The position numbers were made by a program, and so were the translations under genes. Below are positions 45,728 through 58,929 of a stretch of DNA of 64,000 bases, piece after piece; position 1 is the stretch's first letter; the number at the start of each line of letters is the position of its first letter. The stretch is from the NCBI GenBank assembly GCA_022828595.1, contig JAKGHH010000008.1:6809728-6873727 (forward strand). The letters are read 5' to 3'. A model generated the notes under the pieces. The model was not told where the DNA came from. It saw only the letters and a program-made list of their open reading frames with translations, and did no database searches. This DNA comes from Nelumbo lutea. Taxonomy: Eukaryota > Streptophyta > Magnoliopsida > Proteales > Nelumbonaceae.

Positions 45728-45980
45728 GGCCCCGTTTGATTCGTGGAAATAAGAATTTGGAATCAGAATTGGAATAGATTATTCCGATCCCAATTATTTG
45801 GTTGAGAGTAATTAAAATTCTATTCTCATTTGGAATGACATTCCTCCATTCTACCCCTCCTTTGAGAAAGAAATCCCATTCTTACTGATTCTAATTCTCA
45901 GTTTTATTCATGTCTGAAATAAATAAATTATGGGAATAGATCATTCCGATTCCGATTTTAACTGCAAGTCAAATAGACCC
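45728..45980. mobile_element. Tourist-like MITE with TTA duplication
   Basis: It is flanked by TTA at 45725-45727 and 45981-45983. The ends are GGCCCCGTTTGATTCG and, in reverse, GGGTCTATTTGACTTG. Internal blocks also pair, such as GGAATAGATTATTCCGATCC and GGAATAGATCATTCCGATTC. It is non-coding. Confidence 0.75.
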
Positions 45981-47262
45981 TTAATTTATTTTTCTTTCAT
46001 TTTTACTTATAACAAAATTACGATAAAAATAATAACATAAAAAAGTAAAAAACTTTTTTTTAAAAGAATGTGAATGCACTACCTAAATTGGAATTTTTTA
46101 TCAACAGAACAAATTCTAAATCATGTTGGTAAAGGTTTAGAACGTGTTTTTTTTGGCAAGTGATCCAGACTCGCATGTATCCGGTAAAATTGAAAGTAGC
46201 CTGAATGAAAAAGTTCTAAAATTCCACAGTTAAAGCTATGTCTGATTTGAAGGAAAAAATAGGGAAAAGAAAAGAAATGTTAAAAAAATCTTTACAAATT
46301 TTGTTTAAATTTCCTAACATTTCTCTTCCTTTCCTTATATTTTCTTTCAAACCAAACATGCCATAAATATCAATTCGTCCGTGCATCCCGGATGACCACC
46401 GCTTAGAAGCTGTAGCTCTGCCGTTGCAGCTACACAAGTAATAAGTGGGGCCGGGGACGGAGAGGAGGTTTTCTTTTGTCTCGCTTTGTTAATCTTAATC
46501 GCCAAAGAAAATAACCGTCATTATTTCCTTCGGGTAAGCCCAATTGCCCAAGCAATAACCACATTAGTCCATTGCCAATCCCCACCTCCTGAAACTGAAA
46601 TTCATTTCGATGTGACTTTTGTGGAATCACTCAACCTAATAGCCTATACGCCGCCCCATCACTATAGAATATTCACTGACACTTTAGAGTTTAGACTTTA
46701 CCATTTCAGGATATAGAGTAGCACACAGCCTGTGCCTCATCATAATCAGACTCTCCTTTACACAAATCAATGGATTGGAATATCTCGTCTCAAATTCCCT
46801 CATCGATTAATCTAAGAATCCATGCACCAACAAAAGATTCTTATCAAACGATCCTCTCAGTTGTATGACCATGCTTCTGGTTGTTCCCTATAGTGACGCG
46901 TGGAATGAGATGACAGCAGGGGAAAGCAGCCTTCCAAAGGGCAAGTTGGCATGATTCATAGATTCCAATTATCCAACTGCAATACATTGAATTTGGACTT
47001 AGCCATAGACCATTAGGTAACTAACCAGTCTAACATGGTTTGTAATTTATTAAACAGTGTAAAGGCTATTCTGTCATTTTACTATCTATACTACGTTTGA
47101 CAGATAGCGATTCCCTCCCCCTCTGTGGGCCCGTCCCGGTAATACAGGAGGCTGGGCGATGGCAAGTTCAGTTGCAGGTGAGGTAGCCAATCAATGACGT
47201 TGGAAAAACTTAACGAAGTAAACAACCTTCCGACGGTGGGGCCCCACAAACTGAATTATCCT
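45981..47262. other. Upstream region of the VPE gene
   Basis: No gene found. A possible MITE with GTGTTTTTTTTGGCAAG and CAAACCAAACATGCCA ends spans about 46144-46372. The last few hundred bases are the VPE promoter region. Confidence 0.45.
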
Positions 47263-47269
47263 TATAAAG
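47263..47269 (+). promoter_or_regulatory. TATA box of the VPE gene
   Basis: TATAAAG occurs about 178 bases before the start codon, giving a predicted leader of about 145 bases. No competing TATA was seen closer. Confidence 0.6.
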
Positions 47270-47440
47270 CGACGGTTATACGGCGATCCACGTCATCAAC
47301 AATTAGGGTCAAAGTGGGAGCGAGAATCATAACCATCAGCCTATAAGACCGTGTTCCCCTCAATTGGTTCATCATCAGTCTCCTGAGAAACCATTTTTTT
47401 TCCATCATTACTCAAACCCAGCCTGGTCGCCGGAGACAAT

Positions 47441-50400
47441 ATGTTTCGTTGCACCGGCGGCGTTTGTCTCTTACTTGTGTTGTTTGCTATAATTGCTGAG
47501 AGTCGGAATCTCGATGGCGATGTGCTGAGGTTGCCGTCGGAATTTCTCCGCGGCGGTGACAACGAAGATGATTCCGCCGGAACGAGATGGGCCGTCCTCA
47601 TCGCTGGATCTAACGGTTACTGGAATTACAGGCATCAGGTAATGATCTTCGATGAATTGTATATATCTTGTTTCTAATCGCGCCTATTTTCTCGGTGCCT
47701 GAAGCTTTTCGTTCTTCCCCGGATTTTGAATTTTGTTTGTATTTGAGTTTTTGTTTCCTCTATATTTATCCATTACTTGATGGTAGCCTGTTTTAGGTGA
47801 ATGGTTCTGGTATTACTGAGAGATTTTTTTTTTTTCTATTTGACATGGTGTTATTCTTCATTGCCTGCAGAAGTCGGGGTTTATTGTAATCTGGGTATTT
47901 GTCTTTTTTTTTTTTTTTCTTTCCCGATTTACTTAATCTAAATAATCGCTGCATGCTTTCATTTTCCTGAATTTTCTAGGTAGTTTCCTTCAAGTTTTTT
48001 CTCAAGTTGTGCTTTGAGAATTTGTAGGCGTACATGATTGGATTCTGGCAGAACTATTAACAGTATTTTTGTGTATTAGTCCTGCTTTTTGCTCAACTGA
48101 AGCTTTTGCTGATTTGTGTCAGGTGTTATCGGTAGTATCTCGATCACAGATTCCCAATTGAGCTTAACTACATCTAATTAGTTATAGCAAGAGATAGATG
48201 TTAGCAGTCACAACATCTTATCAGCTGCTTTAGTATACTTAAGGTGGGCTGAATCTTAGGTATTATAAAACGGTCATCCGTTATTGGATGGTTGTTACAT
48301 CTGTCCCCTCCCCAAATAATTTGGAAGGTAGGATGTTGAGTATATCTGTTAATAATATTAATCAGAAGATCATGCACACACTTACACATATACAGAGTCA
48401 CAAACACATTTGCAAGCCTAAGTGAAGATAGATGAACCACTCTACGTTTGAGATCTACTGGTACTGGTCAAGTTTTTATTGGGAAATTTACATTATGATC
48501 CTACTTTGGTAGCTAATGAACTACCATGCTAGCAAGTTTCTTGAATTTTGTCACTGTGGCCGACTGGCTGCTACAAGCTCTGCTGCATTCTTAGCATGAT
48601 TCCAGACCATGTAGTGCATGAACCATGGTGTTAAAATAGGAGAAACCATGTATTGCCATGGCTTTGTGAGATGTGGATAACAGCTTTCATGATCAATGGA
48701 TTTTTCCCCTATCTCTTTAAGTATGCCTAAATTTGTGAGATCAACAAGGGGTTGGAAGGGGAAACTTGTTTTGGGCTTTGTTATAAGCTTGTGTATTTTG
48801 TTGGGGAGGGTTAAGAGAGCTTATACATCCCCTTTTCTCTTGTATCATCTTTTAAGTACTTAATAAAATTTTTCTGTTATTGATTTAAAAAAATTGTGAG
48901 ATCAACTATATGAAAGGTGCAAAAGTGTTAATACTTCAATGGTATTTGGTAATGGGTTATTGCATTTAAGATATATCAGAGTTGAACGGAGTGTATTACT
49001 GTATTTAATATGAAAAACAAGTGCATGGAATTAAAACTTAGATATGAATAAAATGAAACAATGTAATAAACACTTTTTTGGTCATGTTCCTGCTAAACAG
49101 CCTGTATATTGGAGGCCTAACAAGGAGAGCTCACTTCTTCTGGTTATTTGTCTCTGGTGTTATTGGTAACTATCAGTGTGTTCCTGTCATTAGACGAAAT
49201 TGGATGAAGGAAGTGTACCCTTTTTATTGCTTCTCTATCAATAACATGCCTGTTGGTCATGCTATTGATTATAAAAGGTTTATTTTCTGTTCAGATTCTA
49301 GGAGATGCAGGTCTTGAAATTCTTATTGTTTTCTCATATAATGGTTGTTGTCTCGTTTTATCAGTTTTTCCTTGGTTAAAATCAGTTGTTTGATGTGATT
49401 CTGATATATATTCTTTTCAATTTGTGTTTAGGCTGATATATGCCACGCATACCAACTCTTGAGGAATGGTGGACTCAAAGATGAAAATATCATTGTTTTC
49501 ATGTATGATGACATTGCTTTCAATGAAGAGAACCCTAGGCCTGGTATCATCATCAACCATCCGCATGGTGATGATGTCTATGAAGGAGTTCCAAAGGTTT
49601 TTTTTTTTTTTTTTCATTCAGGTTCCACAGTGCTTATTTTTCATGTTAGTCATTATTTACTTTTTCATATCATTAATTTTTTTCCTTGCAGGATTATACT
49701 GGAGAAGATGTCAATGTTGGCAACTTTTTTGCCGTTCTTCTTGGAAACAGAACGGCTCTTACAGGGGGTAGTGGAAAGGTTGTGGATAGTGGTCCCAATG
49801 ACCATATTTTCATATACTATTCTGACCATGGTGGTCCTGGGGTGCTTGGTTAGTAGTTCTGGAGATCTCTGAGATTAAAATGCTTCTGCCTACTCATTTT
49901 TATTGCATATTTTATTTATGGTTGGGAAACTAAATATCTTCAACTGGCTAGTGGAGTGATTAATTTCAGGACTGGACTTTACATTTGAGTGGTGAATATT
50001 GGTTTTGGTAAACCTGATTCTTATAATTGGAGCAAAATCCTAGTTAATAGTAGAATACACCTTTTAAAAGTATTTTATTATCATGTGATGATTTTTATTT
50101 TTAAAAATAGGGGTATCTCTTATTATTTTATGAGGGAGGATTCATTTGGATATTTAATCCATGTTTTTTCTCCATTTCTTAGGTGTTCGAAGAATGATAC
50201 TCACAGCTTCAGTGTCCATTTTATAATTTAATGCAGGCATGCCAACCAGTCCGTACTTGTATGCCGATGATTTGATTGATGTATTAAAGAAAAAATATGC
50301 TTCAGGAACTTATAGAAGCCTGGTAACTTAGTCATTGCACTATTAATTTGCCTTGAGCATTCTATATGGTTTGTGGAAAATAGTTTTTGATGAGACTCTA

Positions 50401-53093
50401 CAAAACTGTAGGTGTTTTATCTTGAAGCTTGTGAGTCTGGGAGTATTTTTGAAGGTCTCCTTCCAGAAGGTTTAAATATCTATGCAACTACAGCATCAAA
50501 TGCAGACGAGAGCAGTTGGGGAACATACTGTCCTGGAGAATTTACAGACCCTCCTCCCCCAGAATATGAGACCTGTTTGGGGGACTTGTATAGTGTTGCT
50601 TGGATGGAAGACAGGTTGGCAAAATCCGCTTAGCTCAAAATCTGTGAGGTTTTCGTGTTATTCAATGACAGAAAGGAAGTTATTTGTTCTGGTTCTATCA
50701 TGTTAAATCACCTAATACAGTCCTGACTATCCAGTCTCGGGATGGATGGACTTTGTGGACATCTAACCTCAAGCTTTTTCATTTGTTTTCTTCCTCCTCG
50801 CACAAAGTTGCTACTTTCAGACTTCATCCTGCATTCTCATGCTTTGTAGCCCAAATTGTTTCTATTTGAAATTCAGTAAGGGTGGCTGAACAGCTGCCAG
50901 TATGAATTGTTGCTAACTCGGTCAACATGCTATGACTTCTTTACAGTTGAATTACCTGTATTATCAACTTGTATTGTTACCCCATGAAACCATGACCATT
51001 TGGGATAGTCACTGTTAACAGATGGATTTACCCTGAACTTTTTTCTAGTCCTTATAGATCATTTTCTTAGGTGTAATATGTTTGAATGGTTTTGTCCGGA
51101 AATGTTTTCATTCCTTTTACTTCATCCTGTTGCTTATGATTATGGATTTTGTTGAATAAGTTAACAAGAATGTAAAAGTTTCTGCCCTATCTCATGGGTA
51201 GAAATGTTTTCATTTCTTCTTCCTAATTTGTTTTATTTGATCTGTTTATCCTATGGCAGTGAGGTACACAATCTGCGGACGGAAAGTTTGAGGCAGCAGT
51301 ATCAACTGGTAAAGATTTATCTGTGCAATTTTATGAATTCTTGGACCAAAAAAAAAAAAAAAAACACTTCTCATGTACCCAAGGAATATCATTTCATCTT
51401 GGTACCTGTGGGTGAATATTACATACGATAAGGGCACATCTACCTGCAAACAAGTATGTGTTCTATTTATAGGAGGGAAGGTGCAGTAAGGCAGATCTAT
51501 GCCCTACAGATCCAACCCAGCTTGATATCATGTGTGTCTTTCAATTGTATTTTGGGGCTTTGTTCTTGGCTTGGGCATACGTAAACTTGGGCCTTACCCC
51601 AGCTATGTTCCGGGTGGGGTTTTCACCTCAGGTAGGCCAAGCCCAATGTCTCGTGACCTTATATTGTATACGTACCATTCATGTGTACACTCTACGTGTT
51701 ACATGCATGTTAAAGCTGCAGAGTATTGGGAGAAAACGACCAAACCTGACCAACCAGCTGAGTTCTTAGTTGTAATAGGGCTTGGCTGGCCAGCTCAGGT
51801 TGGGCCTAGCCTTGTGCTGGGGTTCTAAGTGTCTTTAGGTGGATCCTATCTATCTCCCTGCCCAACTTCCCAAATTTCACCCTATCTAATTTTATTATCC
51901 TCCCCTGCACCCAAAAGGAATGGAAGGAAAAAAATAGTCTAATGTGTCCATAAAAATGTTGTTTGAGTGGACATTATTTTTGGGGGCATTACAGCATATA
52001 GGATTCCTTAATAGAGATTGGCCAGATGATGGGCTATAGCTCTTTATGTACTGAAAATGTACAAAAACTAGGTCAAACCCTGAAATAACCTTTGTCTCTA
52101 CACTTTAACAATTATATTCCGTGTTAGCTTGTCTTCTGTTAGTAGGATGTTTTCATTCTGTAAGTAATTGCAGGTTAAAAGGAGGACTTCAAGTGGAAAT
52201 TCTGCTTTTGGCTCACATGTGATGCAATATGGGGACTTGAGACTTAGCAGTGCAGAGCTATTCTTGTATATGGGAACCAATCCTGCAAATGATAACTATA
52301 CTTTCATTAATGAGAATAAGTTGCCATCATCTATCCAGACTGTTAATCAACGTGATGCAGATCTCCTCCATTTCTGGCACAAGGTTTGATTTGAATCCCT
52401 CCTCCCCCATGTGGCTTGTATAATGACCGTCTTTTGATGAACTTCTGACACATGATGCTACGAAAACCAAATTAGCAATTATATTTACTTGTCAACCTTC
52501 CTATGGGCTAGTTTTGTCATGCTTTTTGCACAAGCATAAACACATTATGTCTATATTGTTCTGCCAGTTCCGGAAAGCTCCCGAAGGCTCACCTAAGAAA
52601 TTCAAAGCTCAAAAGCAGTTCCTGGATATGATGTCCCACAGGATGCACATAGACCACAGCATGATGCTCATCGGGAAGCTTTTGTTTGGATATGAGAAAG
52701 GTCCTGAAGTGCTGAAGACCGTTCGGCCTGCAGGGCAGCCTCTGGTAGATGACTGGGATTGCCTTAAGACTATGGTAAGAAGACGATGCCTAGGGATGTA
52801 ATACTAGTGCAGCTGATTATGTTGATTTCAGTTTAAAGGCCTGTAATTAAACTGATGACTCGAGGTATAGTTTCTGCTCTAAAATGATGTATGTACTCTC
52901 CATCGTGCAGGTGAGAGCATTTGAGACACACTGTGGATCTCTGTCTCAGTATGGGATGAAATACATGCGTTCCCTTGCAAACATCTGTAACGCTGGTGTT
53001 ACAAAGGAAATGATGGCTGGGGCCTCGTCTCAAGCTTGCACCAGCATTCCCACCAATTCTTGGAGCTCCCTTAGTAAGGGATTTAGCGCCTGA
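47441..53093 (+). CDS. VPE: Vacuolar processing enzyme (legumain, peptidase C13), 9 exons, 485 aa
   Basis: Exons 47441-47638, 49432-49596, 49692-49848, 50237-50322, 50412-50614, 51260-51308, 52174-52383, 52568-52774 and 52911-53093 join in frame with GT-AG borders to 485 residues, the usual size. It is a cysteine endopeptidase cutting after Asn (or Asp), made as a vacuolar zymogen; it matures seed storage and other vacuolar proteins and gives caspase-1-like activity in cell death. Residues 1-21 form a signal peptide. The catalytic domain starts at [19 protein letters not shown] (48-66). The catalytic His is 167 in YYSDHGGPG; the catalytic Cys is 209 in [27 protein letters not shown] lines the substrate pocket. 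An N-glycosylation site lies at Asn140 (NRT). The C-terminal prodomain (after about 330) is complete, with conserved Cys. All key residues are intact. Subtype (seed or vegetative) is not decided. Confidence 0.97.
48690..48895 (+). pseudogene. LINE 3' tail in VPE intron 1
   Basis: A segment ending CTTAATAAAATTTTTCTGTT followed by TGATTTAAAAAAA has the look of LINE 3' ends in this window, such as the one reversed at 20680. No frame survives. It lies in the gene's orientation. Confidence 0.5.
51309..52173. other. VPE intron 6 with repeat-like insert
   Basis: The intron holds a poly-A run at about 51349-51363. From about 51530 to 51830 there is GC-richer sequence with GGCCAAGCCCAATG and GGTTGGGCCTAGCC motifs that looks like an old transposon piece. 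No gene. Confidence 0.4.
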
Positions 53094-53640
53094 TAAGATG
53101 ATGACATGGTACCAACCATAGAGGAGGAGAGCATTGTTAGCTGCTGTCTCGTAATTATATATTGGTGGCAGCCCTCAATATACATGTACATATTTTAGTA
53201 TTGGAATTGGAATTGTCTATGTATCTCTCTCCTCCTATTCCAATGGTTATAGACTTATGGTTGTTCCGTTCTATTCCTAACTAAGAGGCATTATCTATAA
53301 ATGTAGATAAATCTGTGTATAAATGGAATTGTATATGTTTATATGTAATGAAATGTCATGGTGCTTGCAAATTACTTAGCAGGCGTTATTTGGTTGCTAT
53401 TATTTGCTTTTTCCCTCCGAAACCATTGAATGATCGTGCGATCGAAGATCGTTCATCTTATCTAAGATGGCTGTATCCATCCTTCGCTCGTTCTTAGTGG
53501 GCAACTTTTATTTATGGAGAAAGAAATCAAAGATTCAAAGCGAAGCAGCAGAACACAAATAAACAGAGCAAAGAATACAAAGAAATGAACAACAATCCAG
53601 GTGATCAAGATTCGGAACATTCGTTATAAGCAAAGATCAT

Positions 53641-53782
53641 GCGGGAGCGAACACGCTGAATAAAGTGTGTTGAGCCCATCATGTTAGTTTTTTCCAATGG
53701 CCGCGAAATTGAGTAGCTTTTGCGGCCAATGATTGCTTAACACGATAGGATTTGCACAGCTTACTAGCGAGACCGCTCCCGC
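53641..53782. repeat. 142-bp hairpin element
   Basis: GCGGGAGCG at 53641-53649 pairs with CGCTCCCGC at 53774-53782. Inside, CCAATGGCCGCGAAA pairs with TTTTGCGGCCAATG around a short loop, and CACGCTGA and TTAGTT regions pair loosely. The arms are about 65 bases. It is non-coding and lies 550 bases after the VPE stop codon. Confidence 0.8.
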
Positions 53783-53929
53783 CGAATCATCTACACATTG
53801 TTTATCCATTATTTATTCCGTTATTGCGTGTGTAGGTTCTGATCAATTATTACTTCCACCACGTAACTATTCCTTGCATGATCAGAAAGGTAGCTGATCG
53901 TACGTGATCCGGTAGCTCCTTACCGCGAG

Positions 53930-54360
53930 AACAATTCGAACACTCGGGTTATTTTATTTTTATCTGGCGTGAGCATTGCGATGTTTTCAAGTTAGCAAAT
54001 TGGAGTTTTGTGAGAGTTATAAAGCAAGAAAGAGTCAGGGATAAGTAGCATGGCGTTGTGATCTTGGGGAATTTGGAGGTGATAGTTTACTTAAAGGAGA
54101 GGTCGCTCGGAACGTCACGCAGGTCACTAATCAAACTTAGGTCAAATTGGTGAGAGCATGTCACCTTTTATGTCGATTTGAGGTCTTGACTAGTTGTTCA
54201 TAATTTGGCACCGAAGTGGTACCGAGGTCTTTGACGTACTTGTGAAGTGTTCGAGGTGCTCCTGGGGTCTGCTTACGTGATTCCAAGGTGTCACTCCCCT
54301 GTTTTGCAATGCCACATGCCGTGGTATCATTGGAGGACCAAACTACCCCTCTTTAATAAT
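53930..54360 (-). repeat. Degraded LTR fragment related to the neighbouring element
   Basis: Near its right end GGTATCATTGGAGGACCAAAC resembles ATGTTATTGGAGGGCCAAATC in the 54646 LTRs. GAGGTC and CCGAGGTC motifs are shared with the same LTRs. Left border not determined. Confidence 0.5.
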
Positions 54361-54645
54361 TGTCTCCTTCGGGCCATATCCTTCACGCACTACTGCCACT
54401 AAATTGGAATTTTGGAATCTCTTATTATTTTATTTCAGGAATTGCTTAATGCATGCTTGGATTTCATTTGGCCCTTCTATAGAGGTCTTCCTCTCCTTTA
54501 ATGACCGAAGATTCCAATCGATGATGATCTTGGCCTAAGAAATTTAACTATAATCGATGTCTTGTAGTGGATAATGCACACAATAATTTCATATCTCCTA
54601 CGGGAGAATCTTAAAACAATGTCTAAAAACATCATTTTTGACCGT

Positions 54646-57600
54646 TGATGAATCAATTTTTGGGCTAAGTACCTCATCATTTGGTCTGCTTCCAAGTGAC
54701 TGATGACTCAGAGGCCAAAGTGGAGAACTTTTGCTGGATGAGGACCTAGATGCCGAGTTGACTACGCCGAGCTAGAGGTAGATTAGGTGCCGAGTTGACC
54801 AGGCCGAGCTGGGGGCAAATTAGGTGATGAACTGACTAGGTCGAGCTAGAGAGGTGACTCGGATGCCTGATTGAATGGTGATGAACTGGATTGATTGTTG
54901 GGTTATGTAGTTCTTTAGAAAAACCTGCAAGGAATCAATGTTAGAGGACCTGGGGTGACTAACCCGACGAGGTCGCTCCGATGATTAAGTTAATACTTCC
55001 ATAGTAGATTGCGAGCTAAAAAAGCACAACGTATGAGAGCTAGAATGTGCGTACTTGCCCCCTCCATGTCAATGGGGTTGGTGCCATTATATAGGCATTG
55101 TTTGGCATGGGCTTCACGCACTGTATCCGAGATTTCCGAGAGGTCGCCTAAGTGCCTCCAAGATTCCCGGAGGCAACTGCCATGCACATTGACCATCCTC
55201 CGGAATGTTCGATCCGTGGGCCAACATCCAAGGATCGTGTGAGTGTTGGGATATGCGTGTCGAATTTGTTGGCAAGCACATCTTGCAGGTCGCCACCTGG
55301 ACCTTAGTCAAGCCGGCACGCCCTCGAGGGAGGTCGCTCCTTGCGTCGATGTCACTTTGGCCAGTGACGAGATGCTGCAGGTTAGCCTTGGACAAGGTGC
55401 TTCTATCCAACATGAGTTGTGGTCGAGGTCGCTAGTTCGACATAAAGGCTGGTCGCTAGGTCGACGGTGAAGGCAGGTCGCCAGGTCGGCGTTAGTGCCA
55501 GGTTGTCAGGTCGGCGATAGTGCCATGTGTCACAATGTTATTGGAGGGCCAAATCCACCCTCATCAATTGCCCCCCACTCCCGAGCTGAAAGTAACTCAG
55601 CGAAGGGAGTAGATTGCTCCTTTTGGCCTGGAATGACTACTTCGATGAGCTCGCAAGCATCGATTCAATTTTCTTCTCAGGTCGGAAGAGTCCAAGTGTT
55701 TGCAGCCTTGTCTGGGACCTCGCTGTCTTTATTTTCGGGGCCTGAGAGCGAATTCATCTGCTCGAGGAGAGGTGGAGCAGGTACCCCGAGGACATCTATC
55801 TTATTAGGGATGTGACCATCAAGAGGTTCTGCAATCCAGCTAAGTACCTAAAGAGTGAAGCTCATCATGCCGTCCTTAAGAGGGGATTCTGTGTGTTTGC
55901 TTTATCAGGTCGCTCCACCTAGGTAGACTTCGACGCAGCGTCTTTCGAGCTGGTCCCAGCCAGTGAGTTTGATGCAGAGCCTGCAATCGAGGTGGAGGTT
56001 GGCTATGAAGAAATCAAGTTTGCATACATCATGGTGCTGAGAGCAAACTAGTATTTCCTTCGTGCTAAATGCGAACTTGCTTTATATTTCATCCACGCAA
56101 AAGAGGCGATTGGGCCTCACGTGGTGTCGAGATCTTTTATCAGCTCACCACCTTAACCCTTAGACTCTGGGAGCGACTCACAATCTACTCTCCTTACCCT
56201 TGATTTTGCCCATGCCGAAGAGGCGATTGGGTCTTATGTGGTGCCGAGGTCTTTTACCAGTTCGACACTTTAGAGCTACGGTTGTGCTGCATCAGCCTCG
56301 TTAATGACGCCATTCACCCACTCCTACAAGAAGCTACCGGGAGCTCGACCTATTGGGGGCAGCACTATTAACTTTAGATCACCAGCTCGCACGGGAGCTT
56401 TGGAAGGCTCAACTGGCAAAGGCATCCATGTAGTCCGTTTGCCGCCAACTCCCGTGGAAGCCACAAAGAGCTCATCTTGTAGAGGGTACCTCGCGAAGAG
56501 GACTGTTGAGGTTTTATCTGAGTTGAAATAAAGTCGACAGAGGTGCTTAGTCTGTTGGCCATCAACATCCTGCGGGAACCATGATTGGCTCATCCTACGA
56601 GGACATCCTTACACCGAGGTGTCTGTCACCAAATTGCTAGTTGTCAAGGTCATTCTGTTGCTACCTGTTCTACATCGACATGAATATGTCGAGCTGGGTG
56701 TTGAGGTTTTTGCCCCCCTGTAATCAGTATTTGTTCTGGGTGTTGATGCTGATCAAAGGTGCCTTTGAGTTCATAAAAGATGGAAATTAGAAAGTGAGAG
56801 CTTTAGTTTTTAAAAGTTGAGAACTTAGCTTTCCGGAACAAGAGGAATTAGCCTTTCAGAAGATGAGAACTTAGCTTCTTGTAGCGTTTCCCACAGACGA
56901 CGCCAATTGATGAATCAATTTTTGGGCTAAGTACCTCATCATTTGGTCTGCTTCCAAGTGACTAATGATTCGGAGGCCAAAGTGGAGAACTTTTGCTGGA
57001 TGAGGACTTGGATGCCGAGTTGACTAGGCCGAGCTGGAGGCAGATTAGGTACCGATCTAACTGGTGGCGAGCTGGAGGCAGATTAGGTGTCGAGCTGAAC
57101 AGACCGAGCTGGGGGCAAATTAGGTGCCGAGCTGACTATGTCGAGCTGGAGAGGTGACTCAGATGCCTAACTGAATGGTGGCGAGCTGGATTGATTGTTG
57201 AGCTATGTAGTTCTTTAGAAAAACCTGCAAGGAATCAATGTTATACGACCTGAGGTGAATAATCCGGAGAGGTCGCTCCGATGATTAAGTTAGTACTCTC
57301 ATAGTAGATTGTGAGCTAAAAAATCACAAAGTATGAGAGCTAGAATGTGCTTATTTGCCCCCTCCATGTCATTGGGGTTGGTGCCTTTATATAGGCATTG
57401 CTTGGCATGGGCTTCACGCACCATATCCTAGATTTCCGAGAAGTCGCCTAAGTGCCTCTGAGATTCCCGGAGGCAACCGCCATGCACATTGACCATCCTC
57501 CAAAACGTTTGATCCGTGGGCCAACTTCTAAGGATTGTGGGAGTGTTGGGATAAGTGTGCCGAATTTGTCGGCGAGCACGTCTTGCAGGTTGACACTTGG

Positions 57601-57866
57601 ACCTCAATCAGGCCAGCACTCCCTCAAAGGAGGTCGCTCATTGTGTCGAGGTCACTTCAGCCAATGACGAGATGCTGCAGGTCAGCCCTAGACGAGGTGC
57701 TTTTATCCGACCTGAGTTGTGGTCGAGGTCGCTAATTCGGCATAAAGGCTGGTCGCTAGGTCGATGGTGAAGGCAGGTCGCCAGGTTATCGTCAGTGCTA
57801 GGTCGCCAGGTTGGCGATAGTGCCATGTGTCACAATGTTATTGGAGGGCCAAATCCACACTCATCA
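54646..57866 (-). mobile_element. Second non-autonomous gypsy-like LTR element, TSD ACCGT/ACCGC
   Basis: LTRs are 54646-55566 (921 bp) and 56907-57866 (960 bp), both TGATGA...CATCA. Flanks ACCGT (54641-54645) and ACCGC (57867-57871) are a target duplication with one change. The primer-binding region (minus strand, about 56905-56887) reads TTGGCGTCGTCTGTGGGAA. The polypurine tract follows 55566 (minus strand GGAGTGGGGGGCAAT). The 39-bp length difference arises because the right LTR has one more unit of a GCCGAGCTGGAGGCAGATTA tract. The 1340-bp interior has no intact gag or pol; a 75-codon + frame at 56304-56531 overlaps an 89-codon minus frame, neither with known domains. Confidence 0.92.
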
Positions 57867-58115
57867 ACCGCCATTGACCTGAATAGTTGGACTGTTTGGC
57901 CTGGGAATCATCCAAGCAACCGGTTCTGTTTTACTCCTAACCCAATTCTTAGCTACAAACCATTGAATTGGTCAACAATTCGTTGACCTGAGCAGTCAAA
58001 CTATCGACCCGTTTGACCCATTCAATGGTTTTGGTCATTTTTATTTTAATTATTTTTTATGTATTTTTAATATTTTTGTTAGAAAGAGCCATCCATTCGG
58101 ACCAATGATCGAACC
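57867..58115. repeat. Dispersed repeat, copy 1 (pair with 58930-59165)
   Basis: The two segments share order and many words in direct orientation: CATTGACCTG / CGTTGACCTG, then GGTTCTGTTTTACTCCTAAC / GGTTCCATTTTACCCTAAAC, AACCATTG, TTAATTATTTTTTAT and GGACC(A/G). The second LTR element inserted at the left edge of this copy. They could be two copies of an old element or decayed LTRs of one. Confidence 0.6.
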
Positions 58116-58489
58116 GTCGGATTCACTAGTTGATTGCTTCCTAGTGATCTTGAGGTGATGGGTGTGTTGGATTTGGTTTTGAGAAGTTGGAGTTTGAACA
58201 TCGCATAGATCAAGGCCGTTAGAAAGGGAGTTGGCATGAAAAATTGTGGATCTTTGTAGTTTAATCATGGAAACTGATGTGTAATTTGGTTGTAGTTTTC
58301 AAAGTCTAGGGATGATGTCTGATTGGACATTAATATTGATCTCAAGGTTATTATTTGTCTTGTGGATTATGTCAGAAGAGGGTATTTTGGGTTTTGGAAA
58401 GTCTCAAGTTGATTTGGTTGTGCTTCTAAGTTTTTGGGGTGTAAGAGGGGGTACAAAGAGGGAGGGTGAAGGGATTGAGCAAAAATTAG

Positions 58490-58810
58490 GTGCTAAAAAT
58501 ATTTAAAACCATTTTGGATCGGTCCAATTCAATGACTGGATCGTCTAATTTGTTTAAATTGGTTCCAACCAAAACCTGATTCATTGACACATGTATTCTA
58601 ATCTTCTACTAATAAACTAGATATTGCTTCAATCCGACCTAATTCAATATAAACCTATGATGGACTAGGTCCAATCCAATAAATACTTTGAATCATTAAG
58701 TTTAAATCGGTTCAATTCAATATGTTTTATTCATCGGTTCAATATGTTCAAATTGATTTTGATTTGGATTGGGTTCAACCCAAAACTAGTCAATTGACAC
58801 CCTTATTTAG
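58490..58810. repeat. GGTCCAATCC-type repeat, second copy
   Basis: Dense variants of GGTCCAATTCAAT end with CAATTGACACCCTTATTTA; compare the ends of the stretch at 15815-16190. Confidence 0.55.
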
Positions 58811-58929
58811 TGAGGAGGGTATCATGATATGATGAGATCAATCATACCCCAACCTAATGTCCAAGTCAAAGAATTGAAACCCAAACCCGACAATATTCCT
58901 AAATAAACCTGAGCGAGGTTTTCGAAACC

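Noticed and set aside
56304..56593. Overlapping + and - frames in the 54646 element interior
   Set aside because: Neither matches gag, pol or the antisense gene well enough to call; kept only as part of the element.
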